Shown here in pieces: positions 51,901 to 58,491 of a stretch of DNA of 64,000 bases; the stretch's first letter is position 1, and the number at the start of each line of letters is the position of its first letter. The translations under genes and the position numbers were made by a program. This DNA comes from Eubacterium sp. (GTDB lineage Bacteria > Bacillota > Clostridia > Peptostreptococcales > Anaerovoracaceae): NCBI GenBank assembly GCA_021769965.1, contig JAETRU010000008.1:32934-96933 (forward strand), read 5' to 3'. The notes beneath the pieces were generated by a model. It worked only from the letters and a program-made list of their open reading frames with translations. It was not told the origin of the DNA and did no database searches.

Positions 51901-53485
51901 GGTTCTTTGTTGTTTCAAAATCTGCAGGGTGTCTGCCGTCTGGTACGATTTCTTCAATGGTGTAAGTGGCTTCATCGTCCCAGTCAATTCTGGTTGGTGT
52001 TACTGTACAATGTGTGGTTGGTGAATCTCCTTCTACATGATCTCTGGTGCCGCTTTCTTTTGACAGCAGGTCTTCTTCATCCATCCACGGCTGATCATAT
52101 AAATAGTCGGTGGAGCCAACATCATCTAATGTCACTTCATCAACAATCTCACCATCACGCTTTAAGACAAAGGTAGAACCTAAAGAAGCATCGCCCATAC
52201 CAGTGCAGTTGTCACCATCCCAGCCTGAATTCACATCATCCTTGTGAACTGGCCAGCTGAATTCCGGGAAGAACTGTGGTACTGGTTTTTCCTTCTCTCC
52301 CGGTGGTAACGGCGTTTTTGTTTTCAGTTTAAAGTAGAAATCAACCGGGTCATCGGCACCAAATGCCAGCGTCTGGTAGTGACCACCTGTAACATTCCAT
52401 GCAAGGCAGTCCAGTTTGGTAGCTTCTTTGATATCTTTTTTTCCGTGCTGCACACTTGTTGGAAGTGTTGTACCTTTATAAATTAGTTTGTACTGCGGGT
52501 GTTTGCCACCTTTTTTCTTCTGAAACACAAACTTGCTGTTCTTTTTCTTGCCATCCATGACCTTCAGTTCACGGGTAATGTCGTTTGTGTCTTCCAGATA
52601 ATAGTAGTCAGTTTTTGTTCTGGCTTCAGCTTTTTCCGCTTCTGCCAAAGATGCGTATTTTCTATTAACACTCCAGTATTCATTTCCAACTTGTTCCATA
52701 TAAATTACTTGTGGACTTTTCTTTTTTCTCTCACCACTTGTAAATGATGGAATTTCACGATGTTCTCTCATTGCCCGCAGCATTGCACGATATACCTTGC
52801 CTGCGGGACGATTTTTAATCGGTGCATAGAAGAAGTCTGCCGGTGTATTTCTCCAAGCTTTAGTTCCGATACTGCTCATCGTAACATTTTTAGGAATACC
52901 GTCCACGGAGCTGCGCAAATTTTGCTGAAATTCCCAGATGATAGCTTGAGTTGCCACATACCAGTCATCGCTGTTGCAGCCCTTTACTCCATCTCCGAGA
53001 AGCTTTATCATGTTTACTTCAGATACATCTGGCTGCTTACCATAAAGCAAAGCAAATTCAATTCCTTTTTTTTGCTCTTTTGAAAGTTGTTTTAGGAATT
53101 TAATATCTTCCATTTGCTTCGCAGAATACAGGATATTACCACTGTTTGGATTCATGACATCCTGTTCCAAACAGTATGCACGATAGCTTTTTCCTGTTTT
53201 TTTGTTCTTCAGGCTATATGCATGTCTTGCACCTTGAATCGCATGACAGTTGTCATCAATGTTCCAGTGGGTAGTATACCAGCGATTTGAGTACCTACGG
53301 GAATCGTTATAGTATGGCTTTCCATCACTGCCTTCCAAGATGCTGCCATTACGGAAGTATGCATAGGACCAGTCATCGCTACTGGCGGCAAATGTCTGCT
53401 GCGGAAAGTATGTGATGACCATAACAAGCGTCATCAAAATGGCGAATCCTTTACGCAAGTATGCATGTTTCTTTGTATCATACAT
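45992..53485 (-). CDS. Giant VaFE/SpaA-type thioester adhesin, wall-anchored
   Basis: 2497 residues. Signal peptide about 1-34. A thioester domain follows with Cys105 (YCLE) and Gln180 (TQAIIWE), the pair that forms an internal Cys-Gln bond able to attach covalently to host surfaces. The middle holds many SpaA/Cna-B-like beta domains with E-box segments. Three VaFE repeats start near residues 2070, 2202 and 2322. The end is a sorting signal: QPKTG near 2460, hydrophobic helix and RRRQKEE. No sortase gene is in the window, so a chromosomal one must anchor it. Probably mediates cell-cell or host adhesion that aids conjugation. Confidence 0.93.
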   Translation of the reverse strand: MYDTKKHAYLRKGFAILMTLVMVITYFPQQTFAASSDDWSYAYFRNGSILEGSDGKPYYNDSRRYSNRWYTTHWNIDDNCHAIQGARHAYSLKNKKTGKSYRAYCLEQDVMNPNSGNILYSAKQMEDIKFLKQLSKEQKKGIEFALLYGKQPDVSEVNMIKLLGDGVKGCNSDDWYVATQAIIWEFQQNLRSSVDGIPKNVTMSSIGTKAWRNTPADFFYAPIKNRPAGKVYRAMLRAMREHREIPSFTSGERKKKSPQVIYMEQVGNEYWSVNRKYASLAEAEKAEARTKTDYYYLEDTNDITRELKVMDGKKKNSKFVFQKKKGGKHPQYKLIYKGTTLPTSVQHGKKDIKEATKLDCLAWNVTGGHYQTLAFGADDPVDFYFKLKTKTPLPPGEKEKPVPQFFPEFSWPVHKDDVNSGWDGDNCTGMGDASLGSTFVLKRDGEIVDEVTLDDVGSTDYLYDQPWMDEEDLLSKESGTRDHVEGDSPTTHCTVTPTRIDWDDEATYTIEEIVPDGRHPADFETTKNLPGNTVVRGTYKVKYHCHTIDSRSCMDEPEFWADMDYNIVITDADGTTTKMTGKMGEGDLQYDFEHEFIQQTWINDNYRGDLQIVKTKDDQNPFTDKTNSENGVKDYSTKSKWTIQLKSGGWEDHPYIRVEDEGVKKAAAGEYERYAHVYRVVRDTSGYAADETHPLEVSEDGQLYVYDLPYGTYEVKEISADAEGYVLESFEVIVDEHGQKISKSVNNQAKKNKIKVAKANSETGKIVRWDADRTAFRIRYKGNPDLNDPSTSPNYNKYLPNGSSYTDNADSNYVFYANKNGEIVLPYQIEYGIYEIEELVVPEGYYVGQYDEKGIGSIADMGSVNIIDHQGQKVTPPKSFLETVQVRDENGKKVTEFKGDNKTTYNTYGFTVKEQDPHEDGRDYVTYYAVVDMPNNPVKGKIEISKTGEGLVGWKEGGDGGYSIWKAIWDKITLKDTKFEIYAAKDILQSDGVIPVEAYLSKDNSEIELDIIGRDHADKDDAKETRGKTVDENTTILQVKDKGLIKNFGKANATVTDYIIKALNGATFENTYTVRDNDAKMTYQYTVQYTLNYSKGGFNYTDVHVTKKSVADDYVAEIDVTDPVLKSGDLEIGMVTMNYDNGNMIRMNPLEEEGNVTNEEDIKGTHSAYNTDDITAKPVDPEGYDPKAIFDEEKPIVDEEGNPVLDDEGNPTFEQKTDEDGNPMFTTPLSIVVPAGWDWCKDSSTDKYYYEAGRTDNDGNPVPRMYMVTKGSGEDAEYMLFIKDGDKKRWIPCDAEGNYYKSYYQEYSFTMAQHYKSSEGFTFTWDKVIDLSAVADNDAETTTTIINEPEKAPTPKITETKGIYSHVTENGKTTFTGTSMDEALVYFLTHDGIRTEMYLSGGLTFTRITATQSQLFAFDTVMPMVSYNGEDLNWHKQFEGDFDPAKDTFEYIVDDRNYVKAIRHEVDKNHKEVYYTIDIVSNNTDYDKGFRVTYPDTTTAVPMIIDGGKSADLRFASLDDTMVYPMGSPVEIITTNLRGIAESKQLPLGEYWVREVSSTIGHVNKGQWQKIVLENKDQYTPLVWDTAEYENDAVSVKIDLEKLFETAYNSKKYEAGNGAVFGIYTAEEIEGTTDSDKKVDKKTLPADTLVGKMVVENGHAAATVKLPLGKYYVKEISAPVGYKLNGSKYYFNAVDILTADQMSFHYKDMGVSGFVTQDGNNGMVIDFDTLYRYTAAKVNIDGKDYKLDENYAEEGSNVTSTVYDGRTNTQIKLTDGKQTVIKFENGATLTVKAEGQTYTATLDGTVPTELATGPDGNENFTKTTDGTKTVIKYSPKVTKTNWLSEVTYKYQAPKDTESAADGWTTIQPANKNLTLTSPEGTSAVSASVDYEYGAADLTFAAGTVTGITVDGEEAADLTALKLQRITRTPVMIQNPDNPDDPDDQIQKTDKDGNPLVNTEVKATKAVINFADGVTYTVQFDKAGNFYMDASSEVDKNLDAESVLTVDGTTVTADNLAKMQLIDIKNTTAKTYARNNTNAGVLNITVNKIKNDRVPPTDKPEEPGITPTYPSIRTMAKDSETGEHIARADGKVTIIDTVSYYNLTSGQEYTLKGVLMDKDTGKAIKVDDKEVTAEKVFTPEKSSGTVEMEFVFDGSDLAGKTTVVFEEVYIMVDTDGDGKPDKPEDKPTAEHKDINDEGQTIYFPEIRTNATDSETGEHIANADKKVTIKDKVTYTNLIPGKEYTVSGVLMDKETGKALKVNGEKVTATKTFTPTESEGYVELAFTLDASALAGKTTVAFEDLKYDGKTVAVHKDIKDKDQTVRFPEVRTTAAQTGKGEITDIVEYKNLVPGKKYTVTGVLMDKDTGKEIKVDGKPITASKTFTPEKSSGKVKVTFTFKPGSLQGKTVVVFETLLLGSIDGETVGEHKDINDKNQTIKKVGTVDLDYPDNPGTGDDGNVDLQPKTGDNANMMLYIGLMLAAALLLITLLVAYRRRQKEE

Positions 53486-53573
53486 TTGTTTGTTCCTCCT
53501 TTATTTGATTAGTATTTGTGTATATATAAAAACGGCCATGCCCATGCACCACCGTTGAATTTTTGCAATAAAA

Positions 53574-53604
53574 AAGGAAAGACCTATAATAAAAATCTTT
53601 CCTT
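53574..53604 (-). terminator. Leftward terminator after FN3 protein gene
   Basis: Stem AAGGAAAGA/TCTTTCCTT, T-run on the minus strand side (TTTTTTATT), between the FN3 gene and the adhesin gene, so the two are separately transcribed or attenuated. Confidence 0.7.
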
Positions 53605-53651
53605 AAAAATTCTATTTTAGATTGTTCGTCATATCGAAAGGTTTAGCGCGA

Positions 53652-54803
53652 TTACCATAACGACCAGATTTTATAGCTGTTGCGGTCCTTTTCAATATAT
53701 AAAGAGAATCCATCAACCCCGTTATATCCTCCAAAGATTTCACCGTCATATGTCAAATATGGATCCCAGTATAATGGGTTTGAATAATGGGAGCTATATA
53801 ATTCGTCTTTAATCATTGGTTTTAATCGTTTTAAAATGGATGTTTTTGTATCATAGTAACTAATTCTCTCTGGCCAAGCTACATCCCAGCTACTATTATC
53901 TGGAGTTGCGGCTTCAAATCCACTATCCTTATGAGTGGCGCCGTTTTCTGGATTTGTATAAACGCTATAGTCTCCGTTTACATCTGCTTTAGCGTTCCAA
54001 CCAATGTAATGCTTAAAATGATACTTCCTATCTGTTGGCCAAAGTTCATTGCCCGTTTCTGGATTGTCAGTTCCTTCTTTGAATTCATATTCTGTCCAAG
54101 CGAGACTTTCGCCATATTTCCAGAGTTCTTCGTAGATTTCATCAATCGTCCAGTCTGGAACGTATTCTTTCGGTGTAGAGAAGTAACCATATACCTTCTT
54201 GCCATTAACGGTTCTGTAGGCTCTTACTTTCCATTCCCACTTAGAATACTTTGTATCCCCTTCGAGATAGTTTGTAGCGTAGGTGTATTTGCTGGATACA
54301 GTTTTGTAAAGTTTCCAGTTGTCAGCACCTTTCTTGCTTCTATAAACCTGATATCCAGATGCACCTGCAACCTTATCCCAGTAAACTCTTACTTCCCACT
54401 CATCGATGCATCTTACTTTTGTGATAGACGCCTTTGACGGCTGCACACGATTATTTTTTACTGCGGAGAAAGATCCTTTGCCGGCTTTATTCACGGCCCG
54501 AACTTTATAATAATAGGTCTTACCGCAAGTGATACCGGTGTTGGTGTAGCTTGTGCTCGTAGTTGTTTTTTTCAATGTGAAGCTTCCGCTCTTTCCTGTA
54601 GTGCTTCTATATACTTCGTATCCAGTCGCACCTGCAACAGGTTTCCAAGATACTTTCAAGCTCTGATAGCCATTCTTGAAGACATTCAGTTCCTGCACTT
54701 TTGCAGGCTTTGCAATCTTTGCGGTCATCTCAGCAGCAAATGCCGGAACTGCCATCGTCAGTACCATGGTTAAGGTAATAAGCAATGTAATTAACTTTTT
54801 CAT
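53652..54803 (-). CDS. Secreted protein with two fibronectin type III domains
   Basis: 383 residues: signal peptide about 1-24 (ending AFAAE), two FN3 domains at about 36-122 and 125-215 (GATGYEVYRSTTGKSGSF, GASGYQVYRSKKGADNW), then a C-terminal region of about 165 residues rich in Trp, Tyr and Asp without an anchor or known family. Ribosome site GAAGGAGA. It stands upstream of the adhesin and may associate with the surface or substrate; function unknown. Confidence 0.85.
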   Translation of the reverse strand: MKKLITLLITLTMVLTMAVPAFAAEMTAKIAKPAKVQELNVFKNGYQSLKVSWKPVAGATGYEVYRSTTGKSGSFTLKKTTTSTSYTNTGITCGKTYYYKVRAVNKAGKGSFSAVKNNRVQPSKASITKVRCIDEWEVRVYWDKVAGASGYQVYRSKKGADNWKLYKTVSSKYTYATNYLEGDTKYSKWEWKVRAYRTVNGKKVYGYFSTPKEYVPDWTIDEIYEELWKYGESLAWTEYEFKEGTDNPETGNELWPTDRKYHFKHYIGWNAKADVNGDYSVYTNPENGATHKDSGFEAATPDNSSWDVAWPERISYYDTKTSILKRLKPMIKDELYSSHYSNPLYWDPYLTYDGEIFGGYNGVDGFSLYIEKDRNSYKIWSLW

Positions 54804-54854
54804 ACGTGTTCTCCTTCCTTTTTCTCAAATCTATTTTTCATCAATTTTTCCACC

Positions 54855-54883
54855 TTGCATATTTTGATGCTGTGTGGTATATT
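54855..54883 (+). promoter_or_regulatory. Promoter of antisense RNA
   Basis: TTGCAT (54855-54860) and TATATT (54878-54883), 17 bp apart, reading rightward toward the toxin gene's 3' end. Confidence 0.65.
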
Positions 54884-54889
54884 GTAATT

Positions 54890-54980
54890 AACAAGGAAAG
54901 CCGCTTTTCGCGGAGCGGCTCAAGTCCGTAATTGAACTATGAAACCGTCAAACGCTTAGTTTGGCGGTTTCCGTTTTATT
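54890..54980 (+). ncRNA. Candidate antitoxin RNA (type I system)
   Basis: A transcript from the 54855-54883 promoter would contain the hairpin AGCCGC/GCGGCT (54899-54920) and end at the terminator GAAACCG.CAAAC / GTTTG.CGGTTTC (54941-54971) with T-run 54974-54980. That terminator reaches the toxin stop codon (54976-54978), so the RNA would pair with the 3' part of the convergent toxin message over about 90 bases, as in TxpA/RatA-like pairs. Confidence 0.6.
54899..54920 (-). terminator. Terminator of toxin mRNA
   Basis: On the minus strand AGCCGC/GCGGCT hairpin followed by TTTCCTTGTT, about 55 bases past the toxin stop. Confidence 0.6.
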
Positions 54981-55059
54981 TGCGTCTCTCAAAGAGAGCA
55001 GCAAGCGTAATCAGTACAAGCAATAAACTAAGTAAGTCAGACCATGTAACATACATCAT
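54976..55059 (-). CDS. 27-residue holin-like membrane toxin
   Basis: Encodes MMYVTWSDLLSLLLVLITLA followed by ALFERRK: a short N-terminus, one transmembrane helix and a basic C-terminus, the plan of the putative holin-like/type I toxins of Firmicutes (YVTWSDL is typical). GGGAGGTGG lies 5 bases before ATG 55059. The message has a long leader of about 120 bases with a strong GCCGCTGGCGGC hairpin, often used to restrain such toxins. The promoter contains a LexA-type box. Confidence 0.72.
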   Translation of the reverse strand: MMYVTWSDLLSLLLVLITLAALFERRK

Positions 55060-55186
55060 ACAACCACCTCCCTTCCTTTCGGATGTTCGGTGGACTTTCG
55101 CCGCCAGCGGCGTATCCCTGGTATGTAAAGCCCCTCCTACTGGTTGCAGAAGAGGACTCGCAACCCATTTAATTTTCTCTATCCTT

Positions 55187-55215
55187 ATTATACAGAACGT
55201 CTGTTCTATCGTCAA
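55187..55215 (-). promoter_or_regulatory. Toxin promoter with LexA-type (SOS) box
   Basis: On the minus strand TTGACG (55215-55210) and TATAAT (55192-55187) are 17 bp apart. The spacer contains AGAACAGACGTTCT (55207-55194), a perfect match to the Firmicutes LexA/DinR form GAACN4GTTC with extended symmetry. LexA bound there would block RNA polymerase, giving DNA-damage induction. Confidence 0.75.
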
Positions 55216-55256
55216 GATTTTGCCTTAAAATGTTTCAAAATAATCTTCAAGGGCCT

Positions 55257-55529
55257 CTACTCAACACATATCTCAGTAAAATTCTTTTTTTCCGGGTATA
55301 TCGCTTTTACTTCTTGACTCAACAGCCAAACTGGTGCAGATAAAAGCGACCCCTTATATAGATCTTCAAAAATCTCATCATACTCCGTCAACTCCGGTAT
55401 GTTGTTTTTTTCTCTGTATATTAATACTCTTCCTTCCAAAATACCTTTCAAGTCTCCGATCGTTAACAAGAGCCTTTGCCGTTCCAACGACTTGCTCTGT
55501 TCATCCTTTGTCGGTTTTCTTCCACTCAT
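55257..55529 (-). CDS. Small soluble protein of unknown function
   Basis: 90 residues from ATG 55529, 9 bases after AGAGG (a TTG three codons earlier is adjacent to that site). Mostly helical, charged, starting MSGRKPTKDEQSKSLERQR. No family recognised. It is the first of three small genes separated by a repeated tandem-hairpin spacer. Confidence 0.62.
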   Translation of the reverse strand: MSGRKPTKDEQSKSLERQRLLLTIGDLKGILEGRVLIYREKNNIPELTEYDEIFEDLYKGSLLSAPVWLLSQEVKAIYPEKKNFTEICVE

Positions 55530-55599
55530 GTCACTCAACCTCTCTATATCTACTTAATAAAGCTCTCTGGCTCCTAAAGATCCATATGCCTCTTTCTAA

Positions 55600-55685
55600 G
55601 AAAGGAGGGTGGGGAGCAGCTCCCCACCAGTGAAAAAACTATTAAGCGTCGTGGTCGTGTACGCCGCTTTTGTGTATTGCAAAAT
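55600..55685 (-). repeat. Tandem-hairpin spacer, copy 1
   Basis: On the minus strand, directly behind the stop of the 96-residue gene: stem around AAGCG/CGCTT followed by AATAGTTTTTTC, then stem GGTGGGGAG/CTCCCCACC followed by CTCCTTTC. Nearly identical to copy 2. Confidence 0.8.
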
Positions 55686-55687
55686 AA

Positions 55688-55978
55688 CTATTGTTCCTCA
55701 GCTTTGGGCGTTTTTCGTCTAATCATGAGTAGCAGCAAACCAATTTTTAATACACCCAAACAGGTCATTGCTACCGATGATAGATGTAATATCTTTATCA
55801 GAGGCTCCAAAAAATCCACCTTGCTGAAAAGATACGTGACACCCCAAAACAAGATAATCATACCAATAATTTCTATTGATTCTAACGCCGTTTCACGCAA
55901 GGTCAGCGGTCTCCACGGCATACATAACAATGTGATAATTGTACCCAGCACAATTAGTATAATAATTGCAGATAACAT
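55688..55978 (-). CDS. Three-helix membrane protein
   Basis: 96 residues with three hydrophobic segments (about 3-19, 35-52, 62-86) and a Lys/Arg/Glu-rich C-terminus. GAGGAGGAG precedes ATG 55978. Unknown family. Bounded on both sides by the repeated tandem-hairpin spacer, so it looks like a separate transcription cassette. Confidence 0.62.
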   Translation of the reverse strand: MLSAIIILIVLGTIITLLCMPWRPLTLRETALESIEIIGMIILFWGVTYLFSKVDFLEPLIKILHLSSVAMTCLGVLKIGLLLLMIRRKTPKAEEQ

Positions 55979-56011
55979 GATGTACTCCTCCTCTGACGTC
56001 TCCTTTTGAAA

Positions 56012-56092
56012 AGGAGGCGGGGAGCAGCTCCCCGCATGAAAAAACTATTAAGCGTCGTGGTTGCTTACGCCGCTTTGTATATTGCAAATTTA
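56012..56092 (-). repeat. Tandem-hairpin spacer, copy 2
   Basis: Same arrangement as copy 1, directly behind the stop of the zinc-ribbon gene: AAGCG/CGCTT hairpin, T-run, then CGGGGAG/CTCCCCG hairpin and CTCCTTTTC. Confidence 0.8.
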
Positions 56093-56093
56093 T

Positions 56094-56345
56094 TTAGTTT
56101 TCTGGGTTCTGCCTCTCGGCACCAGCTGTTGATTGTTCATGGCGCTGTATTGCGCCGCAAGATGCACATTGGCGGCTTCTGCCAGACCGGAGCTTATCCC
56201 CTCGTACTAACTTGATTGTGCCGCATTTGCTGCACTGGCACTGATACCAGCTTTTTTTACCATCGCATCCTTTATAAGCAAGAACCCGCCAGTAACCCTG
56301 CGTGGTTCCTTCGAGGGGGATGCGGTATGGGCTGGAACCCTTCAT
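56094..56345 (-). CDS. Small zinc-ribbon protein
   Basis: 83 residues from ATG 56345 (AGGAG 9 bases upstream). Cysteines in CQCSKC near residue 37 and CASC near 60 could hold a zinc ion; basic segments (KLVRGDKLRSGRSRQ) favour nucleic-acid binding. Similar short proteins occur in phages and ICEs without known function. Flanked by spacer copies 2 and 3. Confidence 0.62.
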   Translation of the reverse strand: MKGSSPYRIPLEGTTQGYWRVLAYKGCDGKKSWYQCQCSKCGTIKLVRGDKLRSGRSRQCASCGAIQRHEQSTAGAERQNPEN

Positions 56346-56381
56346 TTTACTCAACTCCTGTCTTTATGTTTAATATGAAAG

Positions 56382-56447
56382 GAGGTGGGGAGTTTCTCCC
56401 CACCATGAAGAAAAATAAAGCAGCGTGTGCTGTTTGTGTATTGCTGT
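56382..56447 (-). repeat. Tandem-hairpin spacer, copy 3 (diverged)
   Basis: Behind the primase-like gene on the minus strand: CAGC/GCTG hairpin, CTTTATTTTTC, then GTGGGGAG/CTCCCCAC and CTCCTTTC. Same plan as copies 1 and 2 but different sequence in the first hairpin. Confidence 0.7.
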
Positions 56448-56448
56448 T

Positions 56449-57360
56449 TCATAAATTCTTTTTGAATGCGATCAAATCATCGTTGTAGTCCTTACATCTC
56501 GGGTAAGCCGGCAGGATGGATATCCCAATGCCGCCTTCTTCCGCATATTTCAAAAGACGAATATAGGCGTTATGGCCGGCATTGTCGTTATCGGAACGCA
56601 CATACACTAACTGTACCGATGGATGCATGTGATAGTAAGCTTGAAAAGCTTTTAGAGATATGCCGGACAGAGAGAGGTATGCATCAGGGCATTTTCTTCC
56701 TGCCAGCTTTTCCAGTGTAAGGTATGATATCAAATCAATGGGTGACTCAAAGAGATGCAACGTATCCGAACACTGATTTCCCAAAAAGAATCCGTACTCT
56801 TTGTTGCTGCCCGTAACATCTCCCGCAAAGCGTTTTGCAGTAGTACCTCGCTGGAAAGCACAAGCTGGTTTGCCGGATGAATCATAACCTGCAAAACCGA
56901 CAAAGACAGCATTGTGGGTATCAGCAGATTCATAGATCAGCTTCTTCTCAATGCAGTATTGCACGATATCCGGATCCAGTTTCCTTGTCTTCGTCAGGTA
57001 ATCGATGACCCTGTTGTTGTTCCAATGTGCGACCGGCAGAACAAAAGGGCTAAAGGCAGGATCAGCTTCGCGACATTTTGTCGCGAAGTTGCTGTTGATT
57101 GAAGTCCTTTGGCGTGACAGAATCAGTTCAACTGCTTCCATAAAGGTTTTGTTCTCCAAGAGCATAAAGAAATCTATGGCATTTCCACCGATCCCTCTGC
57201 TATGCCAATAAAAGCCTTTTGTTGGTGAGAGTTTGCAGCTGTCATGCTCTACTAAGGCATATTCCCTCGCAGTAATCTTTTTCAAAGGATAGCCAAGATC
57301 CTGCAGTAGTTCCACCAGGTTTACATCTTTTGCTGACTGAATTTCTTCTTTCGTGTACAT
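56449..57360 (-). CDS. DUF3991/TOPRIM primase-like protein
   Basis: 303 residues from ATG 57360 (GGAG 7 bases upstream). The N-terminal region resembles a DnaG-type zinc-finger fold (DSCKLSPTKGFYWHSRGIGGNAIDFFM), the middle matches DUF3991 (NNRVIDYLTKTRKLDPDIVQYCIEKKLIYES) and the C-terminal TOPRIM-like part has ESPIDLISY and RSDNDNAGHNAY. Such proteins are common in ICEs and plasmids and probably prime or process DNA in the recipient. Palindrome copy 4 lies inside the coding region. Confidence 0.82.
   Translation of the reverse strand: MYTKEEIQSAKDVNLVELLQDLGYPLKKITAREYALVEHDSCKLSPTKGFYWHSRGIGGNAIDFFMLLENKTFMEAVELILSRQRTSINSNFATKCREADPAFSPFVLPVAHWNNNRVIDYLTKTRKLDPDIVQYCIEKKLIYESADTHNAVFVGFAGYDSSGKPACAFQRGTTAKRFAGDVTGSNKEYGFFLGNQCSDTLHLFESPIDLISYLTLEKLAGRKCPDAYLSLSGISLKAFQAYYHMHPSVQLVYVRSDNDNAGHNAYIRLLKYAEEGGIGISILPAYPRCKDYNDDLIAFKKNL
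57066..57088. repeat. 23-bp palindrome, copy 4 (inside coding sequence)
   Basis: Perfect arms CTTCGCGACA and TGTCGCGAAG around TTT, i.e. the motif in reverse. It encodes part of the primase-like protein (NFATKCRE). Confidence 0.85.
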
Positions 57361-57371
57361 AGCGCGCTCCT

Positions 57372-57569
57372 TCAAGTGAAATCGTGAAAAATGTTGACCG
57401 GAGACATCTGTAATGCTGATCTGAGTTTTACAATTTCTTTCTTCAGGTCACGTTCTCTATCTTCTGTTGCCGGATCCCATTTTTCTGGATGAGCAAATAT
57501 GTCAGCCAGCTCTGCAGACAAGTCTATGTACTTGACTACGAGCGCTTCTTTTGATAAAAAATTATCCAT
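57372..57569 (-). CDS. Small helical protein between parB and primase-like gene
   Basis: 65 residues from ATG 57569 (GGAGG 6 bases upstream), overlapping the parB stop by 8 bases. Charged, probably two helices (MDNFLSKEALVVKYIDLSAELADIF). Unknown family; gene order suggests a partition, replication or regulatory helper. Confidence 0.6.
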   Translation of the reverse strand: MDNFLSKEALVVKYIDLSAELADIFAHPEKWDPATEDRERDLKKEIVKLRSALQMSPVNIFHDFT

Positions 57570-58491
57570 ATGATTCCTCCGTAGCTTCTGCGGTTTCAAA
57601 GTAATTCTGTAATAACTGCTGGATCAGGGCTTTCTTCTCGGCATTGGTGCCGGTATAGGTTGCAGGGAACCAGCCCTTCATTTCTTTTTCGGTCAGTCTG
57701 AATCTCTCCGTTTTTTCAGATCGGGTTGCCATATATGCAGTAAGAGCCGGCAGGGTAAACGTAAAACCTTGATCTTGCAGCTTTTTAAAGTACTCGGCAT
57801 CTGTGGCAGATGGCATGCTGCATGACATAATGAGCTGCTCAACGACTGACTGGTTTTCTTCAGATAAAAAAGCGAGATGATAGGCGGTTGTTGCAGATAA
57901 TTTCTTCGCATCCACCATCATCTGCAGTGCTTCATTCAAATCACAAAGTTTAATTGTACGCTGCACTGTGCGAATATCCTTGCCGGACAAAGCCTCTAAC
58001 TGCTCTTCTGCGGATGGACCTGTTTTGAGATCCTGGCGCTGTCCCTGATGCTTCAGAGCGCAGTATAAGACACGCCAGCTATGCGCAGTTTCCATAGGAG
58101 TCCATGTTTCCCTTTGGATATTGGTGACGACCATCAAAATATCAGCCGTATCGTCATCAGTAGATTCGGATATGATGGCCGGTACTGTCTCAAGTCCGAT
58201 TTCCGCTGCAGCAGCACGCCGGTTATGGCCAGCGATACATTCATATTTCCCGGCATCGCTTTCCTTACTTCGGACCAAAACAGGTGATAGTATGCCATAG
58301 GATCGGATGCTTTCGACGTAATCTGGCCATTGACTATCCGGCATACGCCGAAATGTATGGTTTGGCTTATCATAAATTTCGGACAAAGGCAGTTGAACAA
58401 TTTGTCCGGAAGAATCCTCACTGACAGAAAAAGAGGACTTCCCACCAAAGAGTCCGTCCATCAGATTATCCATATTGAGATTTGTTGTCAT
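57562..58491 (-). CDS. parB: ParB/Spo0J-family partition protein
   Basis: 309 residues. The ParB N-terminal CTPase-type domain (about 28-120) has QLPLSEIYDKPNHTFR and GHNRRAAAAEIGL (the GxxRxxA box); a helix-turn-helix region at about 150-215 (EEQLEALSGKDIRTVQRTIKLCDL, LSATTAYHLAFL) would recognise a centromere. The start overlaps the parA stop (TAATG). The 23-bp palindrome near the ICE ends is a plausible binding site but unproven. Confidence 0.9.
   Translation of the reverse strand: MTTNLNMDNLMDGLFGGKSSFSVSEDSSGQIVQLPLSEIYDKPNHTFRRMPDSQWPDYVESIRSYGILSPVLVRSKESDAGKYECIAGHNRRAAAAEIGLETVPAIISESTDDDTADILMVVTNIQRETWTPMETAHSWRVLYCALKHQGQRQDLKTGPSAEEQLEALSGKDIRTVQRTIKLCDLNEALQMMVDAKKLSATTAYHLAFLSEENQSVVEQLIMSCSMPSATDAEYFKKLQDQGFTFTLPALTAYMATRSEKTERFRLTEKEMKGWFPATYTGTNAEKKALIQQLLQNYFETAEATEESYG

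Noticed and set aside
54976..55215. 79-codon version of the toxin ORF
   Set aside because: It would start inside the promoter; the ribosome site places the start at 55059, giving the 27-residue protein.
55600..56215. Rightward short ORFs beginning MKKLLSVVV at 55633 and 56036, and a related MKK ORF at 56405
   Set aside because: The shared MKK arises from the T-run of the leftward hairpin spacer read in reverse; the 20-base distance and hairpin between AGGAGG and start argue against translation, although coding cannot be fully excluded.
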